DNA of 39,781 nt from an uncultured Flavobacteriales bacterium (GTDB taxonomy: Bacteria > Bacteroidota > Bacteroidia > Flavobacteriales > Crocinitomicaceae). The notes beneath the pieces were generated by a model, which was given only the letters and a program-made list of their open reading frames with translations, was not told the DNA's origin and ran no database searches. The stretch is taken from NCBI GenBank assembly GCA_946480815.1, contig CAMLLB010000037.1, positions 1 through 39,781 on the forward strand, written 5' to 3'. Shown in pieces: positions 24,409 to 32,263 of the stretch. How positions within the stretch are numbered: position 1 is the first letter of the stretch; the number at the start of each line of letters is the position of its first letter. Both the position numbers and the translations under genes were made by a program.

Positions 24409-24849
24409 TCACCTCAAATGTTCCACGTGGAACTTTCGAAGCTCCAACATTTCATTTTCCTTTGATCGCATTAAGGTCTCATCGCTTTCCGACTTATCCT
24501 TATACCCACACAAGTGCAACAAACCATGTACACACACCCGGTGCAATTCATCCTGGAAAAGCACATCAAACTCGTCCGCATTATCTTGCACACGGTCAAG
24601 ACTGATAAACAAATCTCCGGAAACCAAACTCCCCTGCGTATAATCAAACGTGATGATATCCGTGTAATAATCATGGTTCAGGTACTCTTTATTCATCTCA
24701 AGCAAATGCTCGTCCGAACAAAAGATGACAGAAACTTCTCCCAACTCCATCGCTTCCACTTCACACACGTTCGAATACCATGCAAACAAAAATTCCGGAT
24801 TTACACCCGGAACTTCTTTTATATCTTCAAAAAAAACTTCTACCATCAT
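24409..24849 (-). CDS. ybeY: Endoribonuclease/rRNA maturation factor YbeY
   Basis: A 146-residue YbeY, a metal-dependent RNase acting in 16S rRNA 3' maturation and ribosome quality control. The family core is present: VIFCSDEHLLEMNKEYLNHDYYTDIITFDY, SGDLFISLDRV and the metal site VCVHGLLHLCGYKDKSESDE. The usual third ligand His (HxxxHxxxxxH) is Asp here (HGLLHLCGYKD), which I recall as normal for Bacteroidota YbeY. The C-terminal KFHVEHLR is encoded across parS-like site 6. The start overlaps the upstream ATPase stop as ATGA. Confidence 0.95.
   Translation of the reverse strand: MMVEVFFEDIKEVPGVNPEFLFAWYSNVCEVEAMELGEVSVIFCSDEHLLEMNKEYLNHDYYTDIITFDYTQGSLVSGDLFISLDRVQDNADEFDVLFQDELHRVCVHGLLHLCGYKDKSESDETLMRSKENEMLELRKFHVEHLR
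24419..24434. other. parS-like site 6 (end of ybeY)
   Basis: TGTTCCACGTGGAACT contains a perfect 14-base palindrome GTTCCACGTGGAAC; 14 of 16 bases match the asymmetric consensus. It lies inside the ybeY C-terminal codons, 18 bases from site 5. Confidence 0.82.
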
Positions 24850-25259
24850 CTATTAAAAAAAACACTTACTTCATTTCCTTTATCATTAAACAAGACTTCG
24901 TCAGCCAGGTTTCTCATTAGGAAAATTCCTCTTCCGTTTTCCTTCTCAATATTCTCAGGAGCAGTAGGATCGGGGAGGTGTTCATGATCAAAACCGGTTC
25001 CTTCATCACATATTGTAAAACCAAAACCATCATTGGCCTCATAAAATTCCAACTTCACTTTCTTACCAACGCTCATCGAGTTTCCATGAATAATGGCATT
25101 ATTCACCGCTTCAGTAACAGCTATCAACACATTACCATACATGTCCTCATCGATACCAACAGTCTGACAAGCTTTGTCAATCATTGACTCAACGACCGGT
25201 AAATTATTCAACTCTGAAGGAATGCTTAACGAATCAATTAAAGTAAACCCTTCTTTCAT
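24846..25259 (-). CDS. RsbW/SpoIIAB-like anti-sigma regulatory ATPase
   Basis: A 137-residue GHKL ATPase domain protein of the serine-kinase anti-sigma type. The N box is VTEAVNNAIIHGNS, the G1 box ICDEGTGFDHEHLPD, and the G2 box GRGIFLMRNLADEV. There is no membrane segment or other domain. Known relatives phosphorylate an STAS antagonist and hold a sigma factor. No STAS protein or group-B sigma factor is adjacent, so its partner must be elsewhere. The stop overlaps ybeY (ATGA), so it is translated with ybeY. The DUF4175 gene lies 26 bases upstream on the same strand. Confidence 0.88.
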   Translation of the reverse strand: MKEGFTLIDSLSIPSELNNLPVVESMIDKACQTVGIDEDMYGNVLIAVTEAVNNAIIHGNSMSVGKKVKLEFYEANDGFGFTICDEGTGFDHEHLPDPTAPENIEKENGRGIFLMRNLADEVLFNDKGNEVSVFFNR

Positions 25260-25285
25260 TCTTTTAATTTAATGTTCTACGAATG

Positions 25286-28200
25286 CTAGAACTGATTGAA
25301 GTATTTACCCGCTTTGTCTTTGTAATACTTCGTTAACAAAGGATCAACTGCACGCAACAACTCAACTTGTCCAAGCTTGTTACGCTTATACTCATCAAAT
25401 CGAATAAGGTTACCATAATTTGTGTTTTTTCCGGAAGTTGATTCTCTTTTCTCTTCAAAACCACGTTCCTTCAATGCTTTCTCACTTTCAAGTAACCGTG
25501 TTAAAATATCCTGTTGACGACGAATCATCTCCGGAGAAAACTGTTTATTGATCAAATTCTTTTCCTGTTCTTCCAATTCCTTGATCAACGGATTCAATTG
25601 ATTTCCCTTTCCGTTTCCTTCTTTGTTCATTTCATTTCGCATCTGTTCCAAACGCTGACGAATCGCTGTTTGCTGAGCAGCCATCTTGGCAACTTCCTTG
25701 TTACCCAATCCAGGCATTCCCTGAGATCCCTGCCCTGGTTTATCGCCTGGTTGCTTTCCTCCCGGATTCGGGCCCTTCTTCATTTGCTCTAATTGCTTCT
25801 TCAGCATTTCCTTCATATCACCTGGCGACATTTGTCCGCCGCTTGGTTTCTGTCCGGCGCCACCCGGATTGTCACAAGAACCCGAACCGGGTTTTTGTTG
25901 TTGTGCCTGTTGCTGCATCGACTGCAAACTTTCATTCAACATCAACGCCAGGTTATTGTAACTGGTCATAACGTATTGTTGATGCTGCTGCATTGCTCTG
26001 CGATTATGCTCACCAATCTCATTGGTTATTAACCCGAAATTCGAACGGATATCTTTCAACTCCTTGTCAATAAAGGGAGCTATTTTCGTTTGCCGTTTTG
26101 CTAAGGCCATTAAGCTATCTTCAACCAACTTATTGTCATCAATGATGCTTCGTTGTTTTCTCCCCAACTTATTATAATAAGGATCCATGTCTTTCACCTT
26201 CCCGAACCGGTTCATGACATATTCCTGATCAAAACTCAAAGACATTAAATTCTCAAGCAATAAGCGAATCAAACTCATGTCCTCTTCATTTTGTTTCTTG
26301 TTTGCAGATTCTTGCTGGTTGTTTAACTGATCCGAAAGCTCCTTCATTTTCTCAGCAGCTTTCTTCTGGTTCTCTCCGGCTTTTCCTTTTTTACCCTGAT
26401 CAAGTTTACTTTTTGCATCATTCATTTCGTCAGAAATTTCCTGCTGCTCATGGTCAAAAGAATCTAACGGCATTGGCCGCTCCAATTCTTCATTCAGCTT
26501 CTGAAGTTCCTGCATGTCTTTTTTCAAGTCATCAAACTTCTTGTTCAACTCATCCTGTTTCTTCGAAGCTTCCTTCTCAGGCACCTTTTCCTCCTTAATA
26601 TCCTGTTCTAATTTTTCCTGCTCTTCAGCCAACTCATCCAATTCCTTTTCAAGATCATCAATCTTCTCGTTTACCTGCAGACGCTTCAACATCTCCATTG
26701 TACGATCCAATTGTTTTTTCATCTCATCACTTGATGCATCCAACTTTTCTGTTTCATTCTTCATTTGAAGCTGATCGTTTTTCTCCATCAACTTCTCGAG
26801 TTCATCCAATAATTTCTTGAGCTCATCATCCATTACTTCTTTCAGTAATTCCTCGATCAATTCCTGTTGCTTTAACAGTTCCTCGTCCTGTTCACTCAAC
26901 TTATTCTTTTCTTCGTTACTCGCGTCCAGTTTATCCTTGATCGATTGTAATTCTTCCTGAAGTGATTGTTGTTGTTGTTTCAAGGATTGAACTTGCTCCA
27001 TATTCTTAAAATCACTTTTTGATTTATTCATGAGTGATTTCTGCAGTTTGTTTACATCTTTTTGGAATTGCTCTGTCTTCTTAAAAACATCCTTGAGAGA
27101 GTTTTTTAATTCTTTCTGAACTTCATCACGTTTTTCATTCAGATTGGTGAGTGTCGGCAACTCATACACGAAATTCTGCGAAGAAGTACTCTTTGATCCG
27201 TTTACACCATCATTATCAAATACTAGGAAGTGGTACGATATTTTATCTTCTACATCGATATTGTCGCGACTGAAATCAACAGCAAACGAAAATTTGTCAT
27301 TGGTTGAAGCATACTTGTCTACCAACATCTTTCGTTTCAATTCCGTTCCGTTCTTCTTCTTTATCGTGTACATAAAATAAAGAGCGGTCAACCCGTAATC
27401 GTCAGAGATCAATCCTTCGAAAGACCGGATAGAAGCCTTAACCGAATCTACGCTTTCCGAAACCAGGATCGATGGATATCCATCCTTAATGACATGAATC
27501 TGGATGTTTGATGTGTCCAGGACATTCAAGTCCTTATTCTTTAGAACAAAATTGACTGACCCGTCTTCCTTATAAGTAGATTCAAAGTTTCCGCTGGATT
27601 CATTAAACTGTTTCGAAAAACCCTTACTAAAGACTTTAAACCAACTCACATTTCGCGCCTCTACATTCCAATCTACTTTTGTTCCTTCCGGAAGGTCCAG
27701 GTCTGCAATATTCAACAGGCGTTCATCTTTTCTATGCAGGTACTTTGGGTAGTGAAGTGTTGCAACAACTTTTCCTAAAGAAGCATTTCCTAATACGCTA
27801 ACCCGGAATTCTTTCGATTCATATCCTTCACTTTCAAAATGAAAAACAAGGTCAGACTTCAAATTGTCAATAGGGAAAGCAAGGCGGTTCTTACGAACTT
27901 TATTCATTTTATACCTGCCGCGATTCGAAACCAGGAATACATGTTCCGGAACATACAGACCCGTAATGTCAACCTCCACATTATATGAACTTCCTTCCCG
28001 CAATTTATCCTTATTGTTCACCAGATTGAAATCAAACGGTGCTTCCTGCGCCTGGGAAAAATTAACCACATTGGAAGAGCCTTTTGTAATCCAGCGCGGA
28101 GCCACTACCGCAATCGTTCCAAAAACGAGAATGATCGGAATAACATACTTCAAGTATTTTTTCGATTCTTCGTAACGGACCGCTTCCTCGAATTTAACTG

Positions 28201-28621
28201 CCAGCAATTCATTCGATTTTTGTGACACACTTGCGCGAATCAGTTCAAAACTTCGGTCGTCCTCGTTTACAATTTCATTCAACTGAAGTGTGTTTAACAA
28301 GCGATCAGAAACGTTCGGAAAAAAAGACCCGATAATTCGAGCTGCCTGGGTTCGATTAATTCGTTTCCCGAAAGAATACAATCGCATAAGCGGAAGGGCA
28401 AAATAACGAACAAGCAAATAGCCGTTCATTCCCAGGAATAAAATCAACAAGATAAAGCGCACGGAACTTGGAAAACGACCAAAGTATTCCAGGACACTCA
28501 CGGTTAACCACGAGGCCAACAAAAAGCCAACGACTATCAGAACACCCTTTAATATTTCACTCTTGTAATACTTCCGGATGAAGGCGTCTATTTGCTCAAT
28601 TAAGCGATCAAAAGCTGACAT
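25286..28621 (-). CDS. DUF4175 large membrane-anchored coiled-coil protein
   Basis: An 1111-residue protein matching the DUF4175 family of Bacteroidota. Membrane helices lie near residues 24-45, 54-76 and 152-172. A beta-rich exported domain follows to about 470. Residues 500-770 are a very long Lys/Glu/Gln-rich coiled coil (runs such as ELEKLMEKNDQLQMKNE). A second helical part (830-930) leads into a Gln/Pro/Gly linker and a short C-terminal helical domain ending in LLTKYYKDKAGKYFNQF. The start at 28621 (MSAFDRLIEQID) is preferred over a longer in-frame start at 28696, because the extension has no family likeness. A TACTTTAG box (minus, 28648-28655) may be its -7 element. Function unknown; likely envelope-associated. 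Confidence 0.85.
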   Translation of the reverse strand: MSAFDRLIEQIDAFIRKYYKSEILKGVLIVVGFLLASWLTVSVLEYFGRFPSSVRFILLILFLGMNGYLLVRYFALPLMRLYSFGKRINRTQAARIIGSFFPNVSDRLLNTLQLNEIVNEDDRSFELIRASVSQKSNELLAVKFEEAVRYEESKKYLKYVIPIILVFGTIAVVAPRWITKGSSNVVNFSQAQEAPFDFNLVNNKDKLREGSSYNVEVDITGLYVPEHVFLVSNRGRYKMNKVRKNRLAFPIDNLKSDLVFHFESEGYESKEFRVSVLGNASLGKVVATLHYPKYLHRKDERLLNIADLDLPEGTKVDWNVEARNVSWFKVFSKGFSKQFNESSGNFESTYKEDGSVNFVLKNKDLNVLDTSNIQIHVIKDGYPSILVSESVDSVKASIRSFEGLISDDYGLTALYFMYTIKKKNGTELKRKMLVDKYASTNDKFSFAVDFSRDNIDVEDKISYHFLVFDNDGVNGSKSTSSQNFVYELPTLTNLNEKRDEVQKELKNSLKDVFKKTEQFQKDVNKLQKSLMNKSKSDFKNMEQVQSLKQQQQSLQEELQSIKDKLDASNEEKNKLSEQDEELLKQQELIEELLKEVMDDELKKLLDELEKLMEKNDQLQMKNETEKLDASSDEMKKQLDRTMEMLKRLQVNEKIDDLEKELDELAEEQEKLEQDIKEEKVPEKEASKKQDELNKKFDDLKKDMQELQKLNEELERPMPLDSFDHEQQEISDEMNDAKSKLDQGKKGKAGENQKKAAEKMKELSDQLNNQQESANKKQNEEDMSLIRLLLENLMSLSFDQEYVMNRFGKVKDMDPYYNKLGRKQRSIIDDNKLVEDSLMALAKRQTKIAPFIDKELKDIRSNFGLITNEIGEHNRRAMQQHQQYVMTSYNNLALMLNESLQSMQQQAQQQKPGSGSCDNPGGAGQKPSGGQMSPGDMKEMLKKQLEQMKKGPNPGGKQPGDKPGQGSQGMPGLGNKEVAKMAAQQTAIRQRLEQMRNEMNKEGNGKGNQLNPLIKELEEQEKNLINKQFSPEMIRRQQDILTRLLESEKALKERGFEEKRESTSGKNTNYGNLIRFDEYKRNKLGQVELLRAVDPLLTKYYKDKAGKYFNQF

Positions 28622-28777
28622 AAAACAATTCTTATTCGAATAACTTACTAAAGTAGAAAAGTTCATACAGAACATCTTCTTCAAATTCCAAACCACTGTA
28701 CACTTTACTCTTAAAAAAGGTTAATCTTTCCGATGTTTCACATGTTGCCATTTTCGGAATCGGGCCATTTATTTAAT

Positions 28778-28785
28778 TACTTTTG
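28778..28785 (+). promoter_or_regulatory. -7 element of gltX promoter
   Basis: TACTTTTG matches TAnnTTTG perfectly, 16 bases before the ATG at 28802. The -33 element is not clear. It sits in the 180-base gap between divergent DUF4175 and gltX genes. Confidence 0.5.
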
Positions 28786-28801
28786 CATAAAATTTACAAG
28801 C

Positions 28802-30313
28802 ATGAGTTCCTCAAACGTACGCGTTCGTTTCGCACCGTCACCAACCGGACCATTACACATGGGAGGTGTTCGAACAGCACTTTATAATTACCTTTTTGCA
28901 AAACACAATAATGGAACCTTCATTATTCGAATAGAAGATACCGATCAAACCCGCTTTGTTCCGGGTGCACAGGAGTATATTATGGACTCTTTGAACTGGT
29001 GTGGGATCATTCCGGATGAAGGTCCCGGAATCGGAGGAGAATATGGTCCTTATATTCAAAGTGAGCGTAAGGAAATGTATCGTCCCTTTGCTGAAGAATT
29101 GGTTGCAAATGACAAAGCTTATTATGCATTCGATACTCCGGAAGAATTGGAAGCAGTTCGTGAGCAGGCGAAACAAATGGGGATGCCCAACTGGCAATAT
29201 AACAGTGTTACCCGTACGAACTTGAAAAACTCGCTTACACTGCCTGCAGATGAAGTTAAACGCCGTTTGGAGGCGGGTGATCCGTATGTTATTCGATTCA
29301 AAATGCCTAGAAATGAAGATGTTAGATTCGAAGATATCATCAGAGGATGGGTTGTTGTAAACACTAACAACCTGGATGACAAGGTGTTATTCAAAAGTGA
29401 TGGAATGCCAACGTATCATTTAGCGAATATTGTAGATGATCATTTGATGAAAATCTCACACGTAATTCGTGGAGAAGAGTGGTTACCATCTGCTCCCATG
29501 CACGTAATGTTATACCAGGCTTTTGGTTGGGAAGCACCACAATTTGCCCACTTGCCATTGTTATTGAGACCCGACGGAAACGGTAAATTATCCAAGAGAG
29601 ACGGGGACCGTTTAGGCTTTCCTGTATTCCCTGCAAACTGGACAACAGCTGAGGGTGAATTGTATTCCGGGTACCGCGAAAACGGTTACTTCTCAGGCGC
29701 ATTTATCAACATGCTTGCATTTTTGGGTTGGAATCCCGGGACCACCCAAGAGATCTTCTCAATGGATGAATTAATCCAGGCATTTACCTTAGACAGAGTA
29801 GGTAAAGCAGGAGCTAAATTTGATCCGGAGAAAACAAAATGGTTCCAGCAACAATACCTGAAACATACTTCAGAAAAGGAATTGGCACGACTATTAAAGG
29901 CGCAGTTCAATTTAACGGATTCGGAAGAACGTTTGGAAGCATTTTGTCATTTAATGAAAGAACGCGCAACATTCGTGAAGGATATGATGGCTGAAGGATC
30001 TTACCTGATCAACAAGCCAACGTCGTATGACGAGCAAACCGTTTCCAAAAAATGGAAGGAAGATTCTTCTGCTTTAATGAACGAATGGAAAAGCAAATTA
30101 GATGCACTTTCAACATTTGATGCACCGACAATCGAAGCTGCATTTAAAGCGTTCCTGGAAGAGAAATCTTTGGGTATTGGTGCTGTACTTCCTTTATTCC
30201 GTTTGTTGCTTACAGGAGCCGGAACAGGACCTTCCATGTTTGAAATAGCTTCTTACCTGGGGAAAGAAGAATGTTTGAATCGCATGAATGACGGATTAGC
30301 AAAACTGGGATGA
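28802..30313 (+). CDS. gltX: Glutamyl-tRNA synthetase
   Basis: A 503-residue class I glutamyl-tRNA synthetase, which charges tRNA-Glu. The HIGH-type motif is in RFAPSPTGPLHMGGVRTALYNYLF (His19) and the KMSKS-type motif is KLSKRDGD near residue 261. IRIEDTD and the YHLANIVDDHLM/HVIRGEEWLPS segments are also typical. The C-terminal anticodon-binding helices are present. The start at 28802 (MSSSNVRVRF) is chosen because the -7 promoter box at 28778-28785 lies inside the longer in-frame extension from 28733. The gene overlaps folB by ATGA. Confidence 0.97.
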   Translation: MSSSNVRVRFAPSPTGPLHMGGVRTALYNYLFAKHNNGTFIIRIEDTDQTRFVPGAQEYIMDSLNWCGIIPDEGPGIGGEYGPYIQSERKEMYRPFAEELVANDKAYYAFDTPEELEAVREQAKQMGMPNWQYNSVTRTNLKNSLTLPADEVKRRLEAGDPYVIRFKMPRNEDVRFEDIIRGWVVVNTNNLDDKVLFKSDGMPTYHLANIVDDHLMKISHVIRGEEWLPSAPMHVMLYQAFGWEAPQFAHLPLLLRPDGNGKLSKRDGDRLGFPVFPANWTTAEGELYSGYRENGYFSGAFINMLAFLGWNPGTTQEIFSMDELIQAFTLDRVGKAGAKFDPEKTKWFQQQYLKHTSEKELARLLKAQFNLTDSEERLEAFCHLMKERATFVKDMMAEGSYLINKPTSYDEQTVSKKWKEDSSALMNEWKSKLDALSTFDAPTIEAAFKAFLEEKSLGIGAVLPLFRLLLTGAGTGPSMFEIASYLGKEECLNRMNDGLAKLG

Positions 30314-30672
30314 ATCATATCATTGAAGTAAACGGAATAAAACTCTATGCCTATCATGGATGCTTAGAGGAAGAAGGGAAAATCGGCGGAAACTATGTGG
30401 TAGACGTTCGTATGAAAACCGACTTTCAGCAAGCAGCATTGAATGATGAATTAAGTCAGACTATCGATTATGTGCATATCAATGCGATCGTAACACAGGA
30501 AATGGCGATTCGTTCCAAACTGATCGAACATGTTGGACAACGCATTGTTTCACGTATTGAGCAAGAAATCAAAGGATTAATCGGTTTACGCGTGAAAGTC
30601 ACTAAAATTTGTCCTCCTATCAATGGAGACGTAGATAACGTAGCAATTATTATTGAGACTGGAACTTGGTAA
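30310..30672 (+). CDS. folB: Dihydroneopterin aldolase
   Basis: A 120-residue FolB, which cleaves 7,8-dihydroneopterin in folate synthesis. It shows IIEVNGIKLYAYHGCLEEEGKIGGNYVVDVRM, QTIDYVHINAIVTQEM, SKLIEHVGQRIV and the C-terminal KICPPINGDVDNVAIIIE, with the conserved Glu and Lys of the family. Length is typical. Its start overlaps the gltX stop (ATGA), so the two are co-translated. The promoter of tRNA-Cys begins in its last codons. Confidence 0.95.
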   Translation: MNHIIEVNGIKLYAYHGCLEEEGKIGGNYVVDVRMKTDFQQAALNDELSQTIDYVHINAIVTQEMAIRSKLIEHVGQRIVSRIEQEIKGLIGLRVKVTKICPPINGDVDNVAIIIETGTW

Positions 30673-30698
30673 TTATATTAGAAAAATTACTATTTTTG
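30666..30698 (+). promoter_or_regulatory. tRNA-Cys promoter
   Basis: TTG (30666-30668), 22 bases, then TATTTTTG (30691-30698), a perfect -7 consensus 12 bases before the mature tRNA 5' end. The -33 element overlaps the folB stop region. Confidence 0.6.
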
Positions 30699-30710
30699 CG
30701 ACCACGATAA

Positions 30711-30781
30711 GGTCTCGTGGCCGAGCGGCTAGGCACCGGTCTGCAAAACCGTCTACTCCGGTTCGAATCCGGACGAGACCT
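30711..30781 (+). tRNA. tRNA-Cys (anticodon GCA)
   Basis: Acceptor arm GGTCTCG pairs with CGAGACC. The D arm contains GGCCGAGCGGCTAGGC. The anticodon loop CTGCAAA gives GCA, and the T arm is CCGGTTCGAATCCGG. The discriminator base is T (U73), as expected for tRNA-Cys. CCA is not encoded. About 71 bases with a short variable loop. Confidence 0.96.
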
Positions 30782-30784
30782 CTT

Positions 30785-30816
30785 AAAAGTCTTCATCAAA
30801 TGATGAAGACTTTTTT
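30785..30816 (+). terminator. Terminator of tRNA-Cys
   Basis: AAAAGTCTTCATCA (30785-30798) pairs with TGATGAAGACTTTT (30801-30814), followed by more T. A strong intrinsic terminator four bases after the tRNA. Confidence 0.88.
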
Positions 30817-30843
30817 GTTTCTTATAATCCCAAAAATTGTTTG

Positions 30844-30909
30844 CTCCGGTTTCCCGCACATGCGGGAGACGAGATCTCAGAAAGCTTCGCAAATTACGCG
30901 AAGCTCTTT
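30844..30909 (+). other. Degenerate tRNA-3'-end-like sequence plus hairpin
   Basis: CTCCGGTTTCCCGC, later GACGAGATCTC, then an AAAG-stem hairpin (AGCTTCGC 30883-30890 with GCGAAGCT 30898-30905, followed by CTTTT). This follows the same order as the end of tRNA-Cys and its terminator (CTCCGGTT, GACGAGACCTC, AAAAG-stem, T-run). A small palindrome CCCGCA/TGCGGG (30853-30866) replaces the T arm. It looks like a decayed second tRNA end or an insertion remnant. Confidence 0.4.
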
Positions 30910-31002
30910 TGTTATCATAGAATATCGTTTTTACTCACCACATAGAACCAACGCTTACGCTGATCGCATGTCGCCAGTAGCTTTAGCGATGGCACAAGCT
31001 CC

Positions 31003-31253
31003 AACGAAGGCGCATAGGGCACATAGTAATACGCTTTACCATTGTTTGAATAAAACTGAATAAATTCCTTATGAGTTATAGAAAACAAAAATTGTTTATT
31101 TTAGATTATACGCAAATATTAAACGTTATCTGCGATAAATAAACCTATGTGTCAAATTCACTTGAATAAGCTTTGAAAATCCTGAAGCTTGTGCGCTTAG
31201 TGCCCTTCGTAGTAATATAAAACCCGGTTATGTGTCCTATGCTCCTTGTGTTT
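31003..31253. repeat. Imperfect inverted repeat in tRNA-Cys/anti-sigma gap
   Basis: AACGAAGGCGCATAGGGCACATAGTAA (first part at 31003-31022) is, in reverse complement, nearly identical to 31226-31252 (GTTATGTGTCCTATGCTCC core). A further related piece, CTTAGTGCCCTTCGTAG, is near 31196-31212. No gene is visible in 30910-31262. Confidence 0.4.
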
Positions 31254-31262
31254 AATAAAGCA

Positions 31263-31294
31263 AAAAAGCACTCGTCGTTTGACGAGTGCTTTTT
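31263..31294. terminator. Bidirectional terminator after anti-sigma gene
   Basis: AAAAAGCACTCGTC (31263-31276), loop GTTT, GACGAGTGCTTTTT (31281-31294): a perfect 14-base stem with T-runs on both strands. It ends the minus-strand sigma/anti-sigma transcript. Confidence 0.88.
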
Positions 31295-31321
31295 CATTTT
31301 GTTTCAGTATACGTGTAATTA

Positions 31322-32263
31322 TTAGCGTCTTAATTCGAACAACTGAATGTCCCTGAAGCTTTTTCCGTTTTGTTGTTTTCCGGTAACGATTGCTGCATAA
31401 GAACCGCTTGGGGCTTCTTCACCAGCTTTATCTCTTCCGTTCCATCCATCTGCCTCTCCCGGAGAGTTTGAGCGGAACATTTCGCGATTATTCTGATCAA
31501 TGATTACCAACTGGAAGTCATTGATGTTTTCAGCTTCTACGAAATAAATATCGTTACTTCTATCTCCATTCGGAGTGAATACATTCGGGAACTTGGTCAC
31601 TTTCGATTCCAACTTCACAAAAACAGGCTCCTTGGTATCTTCCGGATGTTGTTTTGATTCTTCTTTGGAATCTACAGTATGGTCAACAGGTTCTTTTTTA
31701 GAATCTGTTTTATCTGTCTGTTCCTTTTTAGTGTTGCCAACGGTCGAAACTACTTTTTCCTCTGCTTTTCCTTTCTCTTGTTTAGGAGATTCGGAAACAT
31801 TATTCTCTTTTACAACAGGATCAACATTTTCCTTGTATTCTTTACTATATGGATTTGTTGATTGCGGAATATCTTCAAACGGTTCCGTTGAGTTCAACGC
31901 TTCCGGTTTAACGGAATAAGTGTTTTCATTCCTAACACTCTGATCTGTTTTACTTTCTTCAGGACTTGTTACAGTCGTATTCTGAGAAATCTCTTTTGGA
32001 GAATCCGGCTTCTTAGTCGCAGATTCCTCACCTGAATTCAAAGCAATAACAGTAGTGACCACACCCACAGTTCCAACTGCAGCGGAGCCAATGATCCATC
32101 TCGTCAAAGCAGAAAGGCCTTTTGTCGCAACAGTTGCTGTTGAAGCAACACCTGCGGCAGCCATCTTAGCCTGAACACCAGCCCATAGCTCCGGTTTTAC
32201 CGTAGCGGTTTGGTTTTCAAATGCTTTCGAAAACAGTTCTTGTATATTATCTTTTTCAATCAC
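31322..32263 (-). CDS. Putative membrane anti-sigma factor with C-terminal CHU_C/T9SS-type domain
   Basis: A 313-residue protein. Residues 1-50 are a short cytoplasmic helical segment (IQELFSKAFENQTATVKPELWAGVQAKM) like the start of many Bacteroidota ECF anti-sigma proteins. One membrane helix lies at about 54-76. Residues 77-220 are a low-complexity Lys/Glu/Ser/Thr linker. Residues 222-313 match the gliding-motility-associated C-terminal (CHU_C) domain: FPNVFTPNGDRSNDIY, then FQLVIIDQNNREMFRS, DGWNGRDKAGEEAPSGSYAAIV. The start is GTG, overlapping the sigma gene by 8 bases (GTGATTGA). Expected topology puts the CHU_C domain in the periplasm. The anti-sigma role is inferred from coupling to the sigma gene. 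Confidence 0.75.
   Translation of the reverse strand: MIEKDNIQELFSKAFENQTATVKPELWAGVQAKMAAAGVASTATVATKGLSALTRWIIGSAAVGTVGVVTTVIALNSGEESATKKPDSPKEISQNTTVTSPEESKTDQSVRNENTYSVKPEALNSTEPFEDIPQSTNPYSKEYKENVDPVVKENNVSESPKQEKGKAEEKVVSTVGNTKKEQTDKTDSKKEPVDHTVDSKEESKQHPEDTKEPVFVKLESKVTKFPNVFTPNGDRSNDIYFVEAENINDFQLVIIDQNNREMFRSNSPGEADGWNGRDKAGEEAPSGSYAAIVTGKQQNGKSFRDIQLFELRR

Noticed and set aside
24066..24605. Plus-strand 179-codon reading frame across the mnmG/ybeY gap
   Set aside because: It runs antisense to mnmG and ybeY, and its protein is low in sense, caused by the repeated parS words and A/C-rich DNA.
26514..26768. Plus-strand Ser/Phe-rich reading frame
   Set aside because: It is the reverse complement of the Lys/Glu-rich coiled coil of the DUF4175 gene, a composition artefact.
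30653..31063. Plus-strand reading frame across tRNA-Cys and its downstream gap
   Set aside because: It contains the whole tRNA and terminator, and no family is recognisable.
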